This document shows positions 8,727 to 16,946 of a DNA stretch of 64,000 nucleotides, piece after piece (the stretch's first letter is position 1; every line of letters starts with the position of its first letter). Source of the stretch: a virus. The notes beneath the pieces are model-generated. The model was not told the DNA's origin. It made no database searches and saw nothing but the letters and a program-made list of their open reading frames with translations. Position numbers and translations under genes: made by a program. The DNA lies in IMG/VR virus record IMGVR_UViG_3300044213_000170, positions 1 through 64,000 of that record. The stretch is one strand, 5' to 3'.

Positions 8727-10799
8727 TTATTTAGATTGTGCTCTGAAAACACCATCCCAATTGTCAGGCAAGCCGGCTTGACGCATTTCCTCTATACGTT
8801 CTAACCATAGACTATAATAGTTGTCCAATTGCCCATCAAACTCCCCGATTAAATCGTTAACTTGCTGCACTGCAAGGTCCCAATCTTGTCTTCGGTAGGA
8901 TGCTAACATTTCTTCATGGCCCTCTCGTGCCAATAACCATTCAGTTACTGAATTCCCCGAAGATGGCATATTTAGAACAGTATATATAGTTACCCCTTCT
9001 GTTTTTCCTTTTACTGCAATACAATCTAATTCAATGGTAAAAAATTCATCGCCGACTCGTTCTGCGGTAACTGGACCTAATACTATAAGAACTCCGTAAT
9101 TTTTACTTTGCCCTTCGAGCCTACTAGCCAAGTTAACAGCATCTCCAAGGCAGGTATAATCAAACCTCTGCTCACTACCCATGTTGCCAACCACGACAAC
9201 GCCAGTATTAATACCAATGCCCATCCCGAAAGGCGGAGTGCCTTCAGCGGAAATTTCTTTATTAAATTCATCCAAGCTCCCTATCATTTCTAATGCCGAT
9301 TTTACTGCCTCTTTGCAATGTACAGTATTATCCAATGGACTATTCCAGAATGCCATTTGAGCATCCCCGATATACTTATCTAACGTACCATTATTTTCTA
9401 ATATCTTTTTGGTCATTGCTGTCATATAGCGGTTCATAATCTTTGTCAGCCCTTGCACATCTTTCCCGTAGTGTTCACTGATACCGGTGAATCCTCGAAC
9501 ATCACTAAAGAGTATTGTCAATTCTTTTTCCTCGCCACCTAACCTTAATAGACTGGGATCCTTGACTAACTTAGCTACCAAGTCAGGACTTAAGTATGTG
9601 GAAAATTGCTTTCTGATCTGTTGTTTTTGTAAAAATTCCGACACAAATTTTACTATATAGGCGTGCAATGCTACTAATAGTAATCCTACTGCAACAAATG
9701 TGCTATCTAATAATATTAGATAATGACTGTATGCATATATGCTGCCGATTATTACACCCGATATGATAATCAATGATGCAAATATTCCTACATATACCCA
9801 TCTCATTAAACATATTAAAACGATTCCCGCCAATGCCAAAATATAAATCTCAATTTGATCTGCATCACCAGGTCTGGAAATGGCACGACCATTTAATAGC
9901 GTGCCCAAGAGACTGGCTTGTAAATATTGCGGCCATACTTCGCCTTTGGCTGTTGCAATAGGTTGAACTAATCCTGCCGCACTGAGTCCTACTACAACAA
10001 TTTCTTTATTGAATGTTGTTGGTAAGTTCATCAACGAAAACTCTGTGGGTGTTGAACTCCAGTCTATCCAAACTCTACTTATTGGGTCTATAGGTATCTT
10101 ATTTAATTTAGGAATACGAATTGCATCGATTCCAGCGCCAGTCACTTTTACTTGAATTCGAGAATCGCCCACACCTACACGTAATGTTTCCAATGCCAAT
10201 GAAGGATGTATATTTTCCCCTGTTTGAATAATCATTGGTATGCGACGAACAACACCATCAATTTCTGGGAATGTGTTAACAATACCGACACCAGCGGCCC
10301 TGTCACTTATTTCATTAACTGATGAAATTAATCCGGGATAGTTAACTAATGATTCTTCTATACCTGTTCCGATAACTTGCACAGGACTACCTGCATCTAT
10401 ATTTTTACTTTTCATACTACCTAGCGCAGGTAACACTACTGGGTATTTTTCTAAAGTTTTTTCTAATATGCTGTCTTTGTTGAATCTATCTTTTTCCGGC
10501 ATCAATACATTGAACACTACTAAACCCGCATCTCTTTTATATAAGTCTTGTATGATCTGTGCATATATGTCTCTGGGGAACGGAAACTGACCGTACTTGT
10601 CCAATGATGCTTCATCGATATTGACTGTATTTACTGGTACTCGACTGGTGGGTTGATTGATAATTAATTGATCGAAATATCTTAATCTGACAGATTCTAT
10701 AAAACTCGGATCCCATGCTCGCATAGCTAGTAAGATAGCTAGTGTAACTAATGCACCCCAGGGGTTTAGTAATATTTTTTTAATTGAAAGTTTTTTCAT
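8727..10799 (-). CDS. CHASE2-domain class III adenylate/guanylate cyclase
   Basis: The 690-residue membrane receptor has an N-terminal membrane segment (about 15-28), a periplasmic CHASE2 sensor (about 30-310), three transmembrane helices (about 316-386) and a class III cyclase domain (about 425-610). Metal-binding Asp are present in FSDVRGFT (D433) and YIGDA (D479); LGDAVNLASR gives the base-contacting Asp, Asn and transition-state Arg; VKGK supplies the substrate Lys. It therefore looks catalytically intact and probably makes cAMP from ATP. It is last in the curli-like operon behind FecR and secreted proteins. In bacteria CHASE2 cyclases are often near FecR proteins. Confidence 0.93.
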   Translation of the reverse strand: MKKLSIKKILLNPWGALVTLAILLAMRAWDPSFIESVRLRYFDQLIINQPTSRVPVNTVNIDEASLDKYGQFPFPRDIYAQIIQDLYKRDAGLVVFNVLMPEKDRFNKDSILEKTLEKYPVVLPALGSMKSKNIDAGSPVQVIGTGIEESLVNYPGLISSVNEISDRAAGVGIVNTFPEIDGVVRRIPMIIQTGENIHPSLALETLRVGVGDSRIQVKVTGAGIDAIRIPKLNKIPIDPISRVWIDWSSTPTEFSLMNLPTTFNKEIVVVGLSAAGLVQPIATAKGEVWPQYLQASLLGTLLNGRAISRPGDADQIEIYILALAGIVLICLMRWVYVGIFASLIIISGVIIGSIYAYSHYLILLDSTFVAVGLLLVALHAYIVKFVSEFLQKQQIRKQFSTYLSPDLVAKLVKDPSLLRLGGEEKELTILFSDVRGFTGISEHYGKDVQGLTKIMNRYMTAMTKKILENNGTLDKYIGDAQMAFWNSPLDNTVHCKEAVKSALEMIGSLDEFNKEISAEGTPPFGMGIGINTGVVVVGNMGSEQRFDYTCLGDAVNLASRLEGQSKNYGVLIVLGPVTAERVGDEFFTIELDCIAVKGKTEGVTIYTVLNMPSSGNSVTEWLLAREGHEEMLASYRRQDWDLAVQQVNDLIGEFDGQLDNYYSLWLERIEEMRQAGLPDNWDGVFRAQSK

Positions 10800-10817
10800 T
10801 TTAAATTATTGACGATA

Positions 10818-11144
10818 TCAGAAAGAAGAAACCTTCTTTCCTAAATTAAATCTAGTAGAGTCACTACCCGACCCAATTAAACAAGCGACTTCGTCGTTCA
10901 TTTGAATAATAGTCCAGGTTTTAGTTTTACTATTGACCATGAGCACGAAGCTGCTGTTGGTCTCAGCATCTTTACCGCCCCACGCAGGGACTTCTTCATA
11001 ATCCTCGCCTAATAAGAATTCTACAATGACCGATGTTTCGCCACAATAAATCTTCTTAGTAGCGGCAAATATTTCTGCTGCACTTGCTGTACTGTAAATC
11101 GCCAAAAGTAATGCTAATCCGCTTAATAATTTTGAAAACTTCAT
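10818..11144 (-). CDS. Small secreted protein of the curli/cyclase operon
   Basis: The 108-residue protein has a clear Sec signal peptide (FSKLLSGLALLLAIYSTASA) and a short mature domain with two Cys (KIYCGET and EVACLIG) that could form a disulfide, plus a WTIIQ strand. The ATG at 11144 is preferred over 11150 because AAGGA lies about nine bases upstream. It lies between the PA14-curlin gene and the cyclase and may be a periplasmic ligand or accessory for either. No function is known to me. Confidence 0.7.
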   Translation of the reverse strand: MKFSKLLSGLALLLAIYSTASAAEIFAATKKIYCGETSVIVEFLLGEDYEEVPAWGGKDAETNSSFVLMVNSKTKTWTIIQMNDEVACLIGSGSDSTRFNLGKKVSSF

Positions 11145-11172
11145 GATCATCGATCCTTAAAATAGTATTTAC

Positions 11173-12582
11173 TCATTTATTTCTAATGATAGATAATCCA
11201 CACCCTGCAGGATTTGTACAGGTCTGTGACAAACTATATGAATCTCCGATACCCGTCTGTACAAGATTGACAGAATTTGTTCCACCGGCATTGACTAAAT
11301 TTAATACTGCACTATGGCTATTACCAGTTTGACTTATACTGGCATTATTGCTGTCACCATATAAATTAATAGATGCTAAATTGGAATTCCCATTTTGGAT
11401 TATAGTAGAAGTATTATTATTCCCGTTAATTAATCCGTAAGACTGATTATTATTTCCGGTTTGATTTACCGTTGATGTATTTGTATTTCCCGAGATATTA
11501 ATAATCGAACTATTAGATAAGCCTATTTGTGTGTTTGTGATGTTGTTATAATTTCCAGTTACGGTAGCACCTAGAATATTGAAATTACTGGGCGTCAATG
11601 ACTCTGCCGGAATACCAATGGTGTTGTAAGTATATCCTTGCCCACTATTTAATTTATTAGATGATCCATTTAATGTAATGTCTTGATAATTGCCATGGCC
11701 GCTTTGATCCAAAGTAAGATTATTTTCACTGCTCGCTGTTACTTGTTTAATATATACGCCATTATAATTATTTCCTGTATAAGGACTAACAGGTATAGTG
11801 TTGGGACCATTAACTGCATAAGACCATGTGGTAGTGCTAGCAGTAGTACTGGGGCCCGTTGTATTAGTAGTTGTATTATCGCTATATGTTGTGGTCGTTA
11901 TTTGTGTCGTTGTGGTCGTGGTTGTTATGGGAGTTGCAGTCCCCACTACCGTATATGTGGTGTTATTCCAACCAGAATTGTTAGTAGTTGTTATAGTCGA
12001 CCCCACTTGTGAATCGGTAGTGGTTGTATTATATGTAGATGTTCCTGTTACCGTTGGCGCCCAATAATCTGCAGAAGTGGCCAACATACTGCTAGGTATA
12101 ATTTCCCAATTATTGGTAGACGGATTAAACCAATATAACATGGCCACGGCCTCGCCGCCGTTTTCATAATACCAAAAATCCACCGGCACAACTTGGCCGC
12201 TGGTTAATGGAGTAGTTCCTGACCAAAATGTTGGGGCCTGCTCTCGCCAAGCATTTACAACTATAGAATTATTAATTTTTAATATAGAACCATCATCGGT
12301 TGATGTTCCGAAATAATATGTACCGGCCGACGCAGCTTTGAAGTATCCCGTAAAGTGAACAATTACTTGATCCACTCTTCCGCTATCCATAACCACTCCC
12401 GATCCCCAATTAAAATTCACAGTAGATACAATACCAGTAGTTAACGGAGTAGGATATGTTAAGGGATTGATACTAGGTGTTGCACCGGTCCCTATATATG
12501 TGGTATAATTTAATCCGGCGGATCCTGACGCCCAGCTGGCACTTGTTATAGAAAACAACAAAAATAGTAAAAATTTTTTCAT
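11173..12582 (-). CDS. Secreted PA14-domain protein with C-terminal curlin-type repeats
   Basis: The 469-residue protein has a signal peptide ending ASWASG. A PA14/GLEYA-like domain follows (about 20-165: TGYFKAASAGTYYFGTSTDDGSILKINN, then WYYENGGEAVAMLYW in strand order). A very Thr-rich linker (about 175-260) leads to Asn/Gln/Gly-rich repeats such as NTSTVNQTGNNNQ and NNASISQTGNSHS. These match the CsgA/curlin pattern in which Gln and Asn stack in a beta-solenoid amyloid. The stop is preceded by a Cys pair. It overlaps FecR by ATGA. It is probably a fibre-tip adhesin or minor subunit exported through CsgG. Confidence 0.85.
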   Translation of the reverse strand: MKKFLLFLLFSITSASWASGSAGLNYTTYIGTGATPSINPLTYPTPLTTGIVSTVNFNWGSGVVMDSGRVDQVIVHFTGYFKAASAGTYYFGTSTDDGSILKINNSIVVNAWREQAPTFWSGTTPLTSGQVVPVDFWYYENGGEAVAMLYWFNPSTNNWEIIPSSMLATSADYWAPTVTGTSTYNTTTTDSQVGSTITTTNNSGWNNTTYTVVGTATPITTTTTTTQITTTTYSDNTTTNTTGPSTTASTTTWSYAVNGPNTIPVSPYTGNNYNGVYIKQVTASSENNLTLDQSGHGNYQDITLNGSSNKLNSGQGYTYNTIGIPAESLTPSNFNILGATVTGNYNNITNTQIGLSNSSIINISGNTNTSTVNQTGNNNQSYGLINGNNNTSTIIQNGNSNLASINLYGDSNNASISQTGNSHSAVLNLVNAGGTNSVNLVQTGIGDSYSLSQTCTNPAGCGLSIIRNK

Positions 12583-13697
12583 TTATAACTTTGACTGATT
12601 ATTATAGAACCTTGCGGTTTTCCATAAACCCCACTAAAATTCATAGCATCGGTGATTCTGTCCTGAGTTACTACAACTAATACCTTCGTATCATTTGCCA
12701 AGGAAACGGCAGCAAAATTATTGCCGTTAGGACTTAGTCCCATCCACGCCCACCCAAGTTGATTTAAATTCGGGTTATCATTTTTATAGATGCGTACTAT
12801 GTGTTCGTCTACATTAACGCTGGATTTAACTGCTACTCCAGTATCTGTTAATTTTGTCAGTAGTGCCAATGCCGAGCTTTGATCTTCTTGTTCTTTCGCT
12901 GCTTGCTTTTGATTTGCTTGTTGTTGATCTTGAACGGTCTGAACCTCAGCTTCAGATAGTGTATTATCTTTTTTAATGTCGCCTGTTTTTTGTGCAGCAG
13001 ATTTAGCGGCCTGTGTAATTAACACCCCGGTGATTGTATTGGGCGGAGTAATTAACAAATTATTGCCTATCGGTGTGTTACTTAGATTTACTATAACCGG
13101 AGGCAATGGCGGAGTGGCTGCTGTTTCAACTATAGTTGCCTGATAAGGTTTATCTAATCTTATGTTCGTTGATCCGCTATTAACATCTATTTTACCACTG
13201 CCGCAACTAGTACCTTTTAAGTTTACTGTTTGTGGTAATTCGCAAGCAGGCATTAAAAGTACCATACTTTTACCAGTTTCGTCTACTGCCATAACAAAAT
13301 CAGTACCACGGACAGTGATTGTGGCAGTCGGTGTGTTAATTTTTACACTATTGGGATTATTATGTGCAATATTACCGGACACATATCGTACTGTACCGCT
13401 AGCGGCTTTAAGACTAAGTTTACCGCCTTGAGAATTTTTTGGATCGTAAACAAAATCATCAATGACGAGACTGGAATTTTCCGTTACCTTAACGGTAGTA
13501 TTATCTTTAAACCTAATATTTACTATACCGTTTTTAGTTTCGACTTTATCGTCGGTCTCTATTAGAGAGCCTTGAGTCACTATAATAGTTTGTTTCCCGC
13601 GTTTAATTACTGCACTACCCGAGAGTTCGACTACCGAACCTATGTCGGCATAAGCTACAGTGGCCAATAGCCAAAGCAACAAGAGCCAGTTTTTCAC
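12579..13697 (-). CDS. Secreted FecR-domain protein
   Basis: The 372-residue protein starts at a GTG (13697) with Shine-Dalgarno AAGGAG and has a signal peptide (LLLLWLLATVAYA). A FecR domain follows: VVELSGSAVIKRG, LIETDDKVETKNG, VNIRFKDNTTVKVTENS and TPTATITVRGTDF. The C-terminal half is a Gln/Lys/Ala-rich helical stretch (about 230-285) and a small beta domain. FecR domains are periplasmic sensors or scaffolds. No sigma factor is nearby, but a CHASE2 cyclase is, a pairing also seen in bacteria. It likely links fibre secretion to the cyclase. Confidence 0.88.
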   Translation of the reverse strand: MKNWLLLLWLLATVAYADIGSVVELSGSAVIKRGKQTIIVTQGSLIETDDKVETKNGIVNIRFKDNTTVKVTENSSLVIDDFVYDPKNSQGGKLSLKAASGTVRYVSGNIAHNNPNSVKINTPTATITVRGTDFVMAVDETGKSMVLLMPACELPQTVNLKGTSCGSGKIDVNSGSTNIRLDKPYQATIVETAATPPLPPVIVNLSNTPIGNNLLITPPNTITGVLITQAAKSAAQKTGDIKKDNTLSEAEVQTVQDQQQANQKQAAKEQEDQSSALALLTKLTDTGVAVKSSVNVDEHIVRIYKNDNPNLNQLGWAWMGLSPNGNNFAAVSLANDTKVLVVVTQDRITDAMNFSGVYGKPQGSIIISQSYK

Positions 13698-13706
13698 AAG
13701 AACTCC

Positions 13707-14510
13707 TTAGTGACTCTTCTGAATAATATTAAAGCTACCACCCGCAGCAACTGCCTGCACATTAGCGACATTACTGTATGTACCTGTTTGACTAACATTA
13801 AACGTAGTACTACCTGCGCCGGTTTGCGATAACACCAAACTGCTCAAACTTGCACTAGTTTGTGTCAAGTTAATAGTATTGTTATCGCTACTAGTCAAAT
13901 TAATCAATGCTTGTTGACCAGCAGTACTATTTTGTTGGATAGTAACAGTGTTACCACTACCTGTGGTATAAACAGCGGCTTGCAATGCAGGACCATTACC
14001 TGTATAGTTTAATCCGTTATTATTTCCAGTAAATCTAGCATCTAATGCCGCATTATTCGTATACGTAGAAGTTGCAGAACAACTAGTTGTTAATCCACAA
14101 CTTACGTTAGCAGTATTGCTATTGCCCAATTGTTGAAGATACACATTAGCTGCATTACCAGTGATCTTCATGGTATTAATGACGTTGTTATTTCCAGTTT
14201 GATCAATTGTAACAACCTGATTATTCCCATTCAGCACCATGCTGTTAATAGCGCCGCTGGAATCACTTCCTGCTCGGTTACTATTACCATCTTGATTGAT
14301 ACTTATAGTAGGTGAATTACCTGTTTGTTGCAAATAGATAATATTGGTTGTGCTAGCATTTAAACTGGCAGTTACACCGGCTGCAAAACGAGTTGTTGAC
14401 TCGGTTGTAATGGCAGGTGCGGATGCTTGAGTAGGTGCGGTAGGTGCTGTCTGTGCAAACACCGCGCCAAATATTGTACTAACCGCTAACGATAATAATT
14501 TTTTTATCAT
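13707..14510 (-). CDS. Curlin-repeat (CsgA/CsgB-like) secreted protein
   Basis: The 267-residue protein has a signal peptide ending VFAQ and a Thr/Ala/Pro-rich N-terminal segment. At least six imperfect curlin repeats follow in the pattern x-I/V-x-Q-x-G-x-x-N (for example TISINQDGNSNRA, VVTIDQTGNNNVI, NVYLQQLGNSNTA, FNVSQTGTYSN). This is the amyloid-forming beta-solenoid pattern of E. coli CsgA and CsgB. A Cys pair (CGLTTSC) interrupts the repeats. It has a good ribosome-binding site and sits directly after CsgG, as expected for the export substrate. It is longer than CsgA (about 150 residues). Confidence 0.87.
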   Translation of the reverse strand: MIKKLLSLAVSTIFGAVFAQTAPTAPTQASAPAITTESTTRFAAGVTASLNASTTNIIYLQQTGNSPTISINQDGNSNRAGSDSSGAINSMVLNGNNQVVTIDQTGNNNVINTMKITGNAANVYLQQLGNSNTANVSCGLTTSCSATSTYTNNAALDARFTGNNNGLNYTGNGPALQAAVYTTGSGNTVTIQQNSTAGQQALINLTSSDNNTINLTQTSASLSSLVLSQTGAGSTTFNVSQTGTYSNVANVQAVAAGGSFNIIQKSH

Positions 14511-14529
14511 GATATTTCCTTATAAGGTT

Positions 14530-15342
14530 TTACTCCCTCTCTTTTTCTTCCTTGAATTTCCATAGGCCTATGCTTTCGCCCTTCTTGATAAGCTCGACAA
14601 TTCCCTGTTCGATTGCTGATCGTAAAGCATAGTTTCCTGGTTCATTGAAAGTTTGACTGATGTCAAATTCGAATGTTTTGGTATTTTGATTATAAAATTT
14701 TAATCCGGTCATACCGTCCTGGGTACTTAACAAATTTTTCTCAATTGTGATACTTGTTAATACTTCTCCAGTCTGAACACTAACTAACCGTAAACTGATT
14801 ACCACTTGATCCTGCGTATACTGAGTGTAAGGGCCGATTCCCAATGTAGCGAATCCTGATCCCCCAGTCAGTACATTAGTATTGTAATCAATGATGCCGC
14901 CTTCTAAAATAACGCCTGCTAGTGTTAATGGCGGTAACATTTTGGCTTTTTCACCTTCATAGATTTCACGTGTTTGTTTAATCATTTGACGTTCTTTTAA
15001 CAAATTCTCTAAATTCACACGTTCTACTACCGTGAACCATTGACGATTTCCGGCTTCTTGAAGGCTTCTGATTAGGTAACTTTCGGCACCTTGAGTGACT
15101 GCGGTGCTGAATAAACTTAATGTTTGACTATTTTTGCGTTGGCCGGTCAAATCTTTAAATCCGTATACTGCTATGGCAATTTTAGGACCATCTGGTGCAG
15201 GCAAAGAATCGATTTCTTTTATAATTGTAACTGATTCTTTAGGCTGATCTTTGATGCTTAATTCGGTGAATGGTCGAATAGTGCTACAACCAATTATGGA
15301 ATTTAGTATTAGAGATGGTATAATTACTTTGATTAAGTTCAT
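14530..15342 (-). CDS. csgG: CsgG-like outer-membrane curli secretion lipoprotein
   Basis: The 270-residue protein has a lipoprotein signal with lipobox IIGC (Cys19). CsgG landmarks follow in order: LPAPDGPKIAIAVYGFKDLTGQ, FSTAVTQGAESYLI, WFTVVERVNLENLLKERQ, GVILEGGIIDYNTN, GFATLGIGPYTQY, ISLRLVSVQTGEVL and a C-terminal GLWKFK helix. CsgG forms a nine-fold outer-membrane channel exporting curlin subunits. Of the E. coli constriction residues, Phe56 (before STAV) is kept, whereas the Asn55 and Tyr51 positions appear to be Leu and Gln. It lies 10 bp from csgF, with the substrate gene next. Confidence 0.95.
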   Translation of the reverse strand: MNLIKVIIPSLILNSIIGCSTIRPFTELSIKDQPKESVTIIKEIDSLPAPDGPKIAIAVYGFKDLTGQRKNSQTLSLFSTAVTQGAESYLIRSLQEAGNRQWFTVVERVNLENLLKERQMIKQTREIYEGEKAKMLPPLTLAGVILEGGIIDYNTNVLTGGSGFATLGIGPYTQYTQDQVVISLRLVSVQTGEVLTSITIEKNLLSTQDGMTGLKFYNQNTKTFEFDISQTFNEPGNYALRSAIEQGIVELIKKGESIGLWKFKEEKERE

Positions 15343-15352
15343 TTATATCTCC

Positions 15353-15841
15353 TCAAAAACTAAAACTCGATATTGGTACAGTAATGGTCTGTGTTGGGCT
15401 AGCGTTTGGAATAAATGTTCCAGCAGAATTCTTTGTGCCATCGTATACAGTTAATGTAACAGACCCGTTGGACTTAACCCATTGTATTTGTTGGGCATCG
15501 CTGACCATAAAATTACCGCTAGTACAACTTGCGCCACCGCTGGATACACAGTCTTTAAATAAATTGTTTGTTAGTTGTGTGGCCAGCTGACTGTATACTT
15601 GACCTGTAAACAGGGCCATAAATTTAGCCAGCGGAGTATTTGCTGCTGCAGACTGGGCTGCAGCAGCATCTGCTGCGGCTTTTGAGTCAACCTGAGCCTT
15701 GGCTGTTTGACGCATTTGCTCCAAAGTCAACACTTGACTAGACCAACCGTTGCCGCTGAACGTTGGATCTTTAAACTGTTGTACTAAATCGGCATTTGAT
15801 ATTATTGGTGCAAATAATAACCCCACCAAGATCTTTCTCAT
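15353..15841 (-). CDS. csgF: CsgF-like curli assembly factor
   Basis: The protein has 162 residues from the ATG at 15841, which has GGAG six bases upstream and gives a proper signal peptide (MRKILVGLLFAPIISNA); in-frame starts upstream are unlikely. The mature N-terminus LVQQFKDPTFSGNGW matches the CsgF pattern F-[RK]-[ND]-P-x-F-x-G that inserts into the CsgG channel, and the end TITVPISSFSF matches the CsgF C-terminus. An Ala-rich helix and a Cys pair lie between. CsgF caps CsgG and couples secretion to nucleation. It is the first gene of the operon; a weak late-promoter-like CTAAATATT lies just upstream. Confidence 0.85.
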   Translation of the reverse strand: MRKILVGLLFAPIISNADLVQQFKDPTFSGNGWSSQVLTLEQMRQTAKAQVDSKAAADAAAAQSAAANTPLAKFMALFTGQVYSQLATQLTNNLFKDCVSSGGASCTSGNFMVSDAQQIQWVKSNGSVTLTVYDGTKNSAGTFIPNASPTQTITVPISSFSF

Positions 15842-15889
15842 ACTAAACTCCATAGTCACTTAAATATTTAGTGAAACTGTGATTTTTTA

Positions 15890-16240
15890 TCAGGTAACTA
15901 TTAAATAAACTATTAACAAATAGGTCAGCTGATGCGCCAATTGATCTAACCCAAACTCACGCCAATATCTGGGAGTTTTATTATCTTTAGTACCATAATG
16001 TACTTTAACGTAATCTACGTGATAGTGAATGAATAAATCTAATAATGCCAACATCAGTATCATTGATACTGTAATAGGCATAAAAAACGAAACAAGTAGT
16101 AGCGATATCAATGTACCGATTACATGTTCCAAGGTATGGCTCAATCCAACGAAATCTCCGTAGATTCCTTTGCAAACAGTTTGTCGATAGTTCTGGCTCC
16201 AGAAATCAGCATACCAATGCTTGAGTTGAAGCAACAACAT
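15890..16240 (-). CDS. DUF3307-family membrane protein
   Basis: The protein has 116 residues from the ATG at 16240. An in-frame ATG at 16258 sits only five bases from a TATAAATA promoter and is unlikely to be used. Landmarks of DUF3307 are visible: LKHWYADFWSQ, a His-rich LSHTLEHVIG, HYHVDYVKVHYG and LDQLAHQLTYLLIVYLIV, with three or four membrane helices. The family is frequent in phages and plasmids and its role is unknown. It precedes csgF but has its own late promoter. Confidence 0.75.
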   Translation of the reverse strand: MLLLQLKHWYADFWSQNYRQTVCKGIYGDFVGLSHTLEHVIGTLISLLLVSFFMPITVSMILMLALLDLFIHYHVDYVKVHYGTKDNKTPRYWREFGLDQLAHQLTYLLIVYLIVT

Positions 16241-16263
16241 AATTGAAAGGGCTTCCATAACTA

Positions 16264-16271
16264 TATTTATA
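16264..16271 (-). promoter_or_regulatory. T4-type late promoter (TATAAATA)
   Basis: An exact TATAAATA on the minus strand lies 23 bases upstream of the preferred DUF3307 start. In T4 relatives this octamer is the sole core element of late promoters, read by the gp55/gp33-modified polymerase. Confidence 0.6.
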
Positions 16272-16308
16272 TCGCCTAATTTAATTGGAATTTTTAATAA
16301 ATACCATT

Positions 16309-16584
16309 ATGGACTTTTTTAAATTAGTAGCAGAATTAGGATTTCCGATAGCAGCCGCGTTAGGCGCCGGATATTTTGTATTTTTGACCTTAAAATTTAT
16401 TCTTGCTGGTGTTACATCTAGTGTAAACAGTATGGGCGGAATTATTAAAGGTTTAGATGCACGTGTAGACACCATGACCAATCAACTGCAACGAATTGAT
16501 GTAAAAGTTAGCCATGGGTTGGGGTTACAGCCAGATTACGATAGAATAGCAAGAGCCAAACAATCGGATCAGCGTAAGGATTAA
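16309..16584 (+). CDS. Holin-like small membrane protein 1
   Basis: The protein has 91 residues from the ATG at 16309; a TTG at 16285 is also in frame. One long N-terminal membrane helix (GFPIAAALGAGYFVFLTLKFIL) is followed by an amphipathic helix with heptad-like spacing (LDARVDTMTNQLQRIDVKV). It is closely related in layout to the next gene, two bases downstream. The topology resembles BhlA/UviB-type phage holins, but that is only an analogy. Confidence 0.6.
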   Translation: MDFFKLVAELGFPIAAALGAGYFVFLTLKFILAGVTSSVNSMGGIIKGLDARVDTMTNQLQRIDVKVSHGLGLQPDYDRIARAKQSDQRKD

Positions 16585-16586
16585 AA

Positions 16587-16946
16587 ATGAGTAATGATCT
16601 AGTAGAAATAGTCAATAAGTATGGATTTCCGGTCATTGCCGCCGGCGGGTTAGGTTATTTTGTCTACTATATTTGGAAATGGGTAACCACAGAAATCAAA
16701 CCAGTAATAGGACAAGCCAATGGAACTCTCATCGCTCTTATTGACCGAATTCGTATGCTCGATAATGATCTTATACGTCTTAACCAAAAAGTAGAAACCG
16801 TAATGGAACTACGCGGTAAGAGTATTGAATTTGAACGTATTAAAGCTGAACAAGAAATTAACAAAGCTGCCGCGGCGGAACAACAAATCGGCAGACATAG
16901 AAAAGCTACTAAAGCCGAAATTCGAAGTTCAGCAGGCGACGATTAA
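16587..16946 (+). CDS. Holin-like small membrane protein 2
   Basis: The 119-residue protein has an N-terminal segment NKYGFPVIAAGGLGYFVYYIWKWV forming one membrane helix. A coiled-coil helix (LIDRIRMLDNDLIRLNQKVETV) and a charged Lys/Glu-rich tail follow. It is paralogous in layout to the preceding gene and its N-terminus recurs in the 30-residue ORF at 24718-24810. The topology fits a BhlA-like holin or phage membrane scaffold. It ends convergently, overlapping the next minus-strand gene by four bases. Confidence 0.6.
   Translation: MSNDLVEIVNKYGFPVIAAGGLGYFVYYIWKWVTTEIKPVIGQANGTLIALIDRIRMLDNDLIRLNQKVETVMELRGKSIEFERIKAEQEINKAAAAEQQIGRHRKATKAEIRSSAGDD

Noticed and set aside
9083-9293. Open frames on both strands inside the cyclase gene
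   Set aside because: They lie within the conserved catalytic domain of the cyclase and have no independent signals.
11683-12067. Two overlapping plus-strand frames rich in Val/Ile/Cys
   Set aside because: Antisense to the Thr/Asn-rich part of the PA14-curlin gene; composition reflects the repeats.
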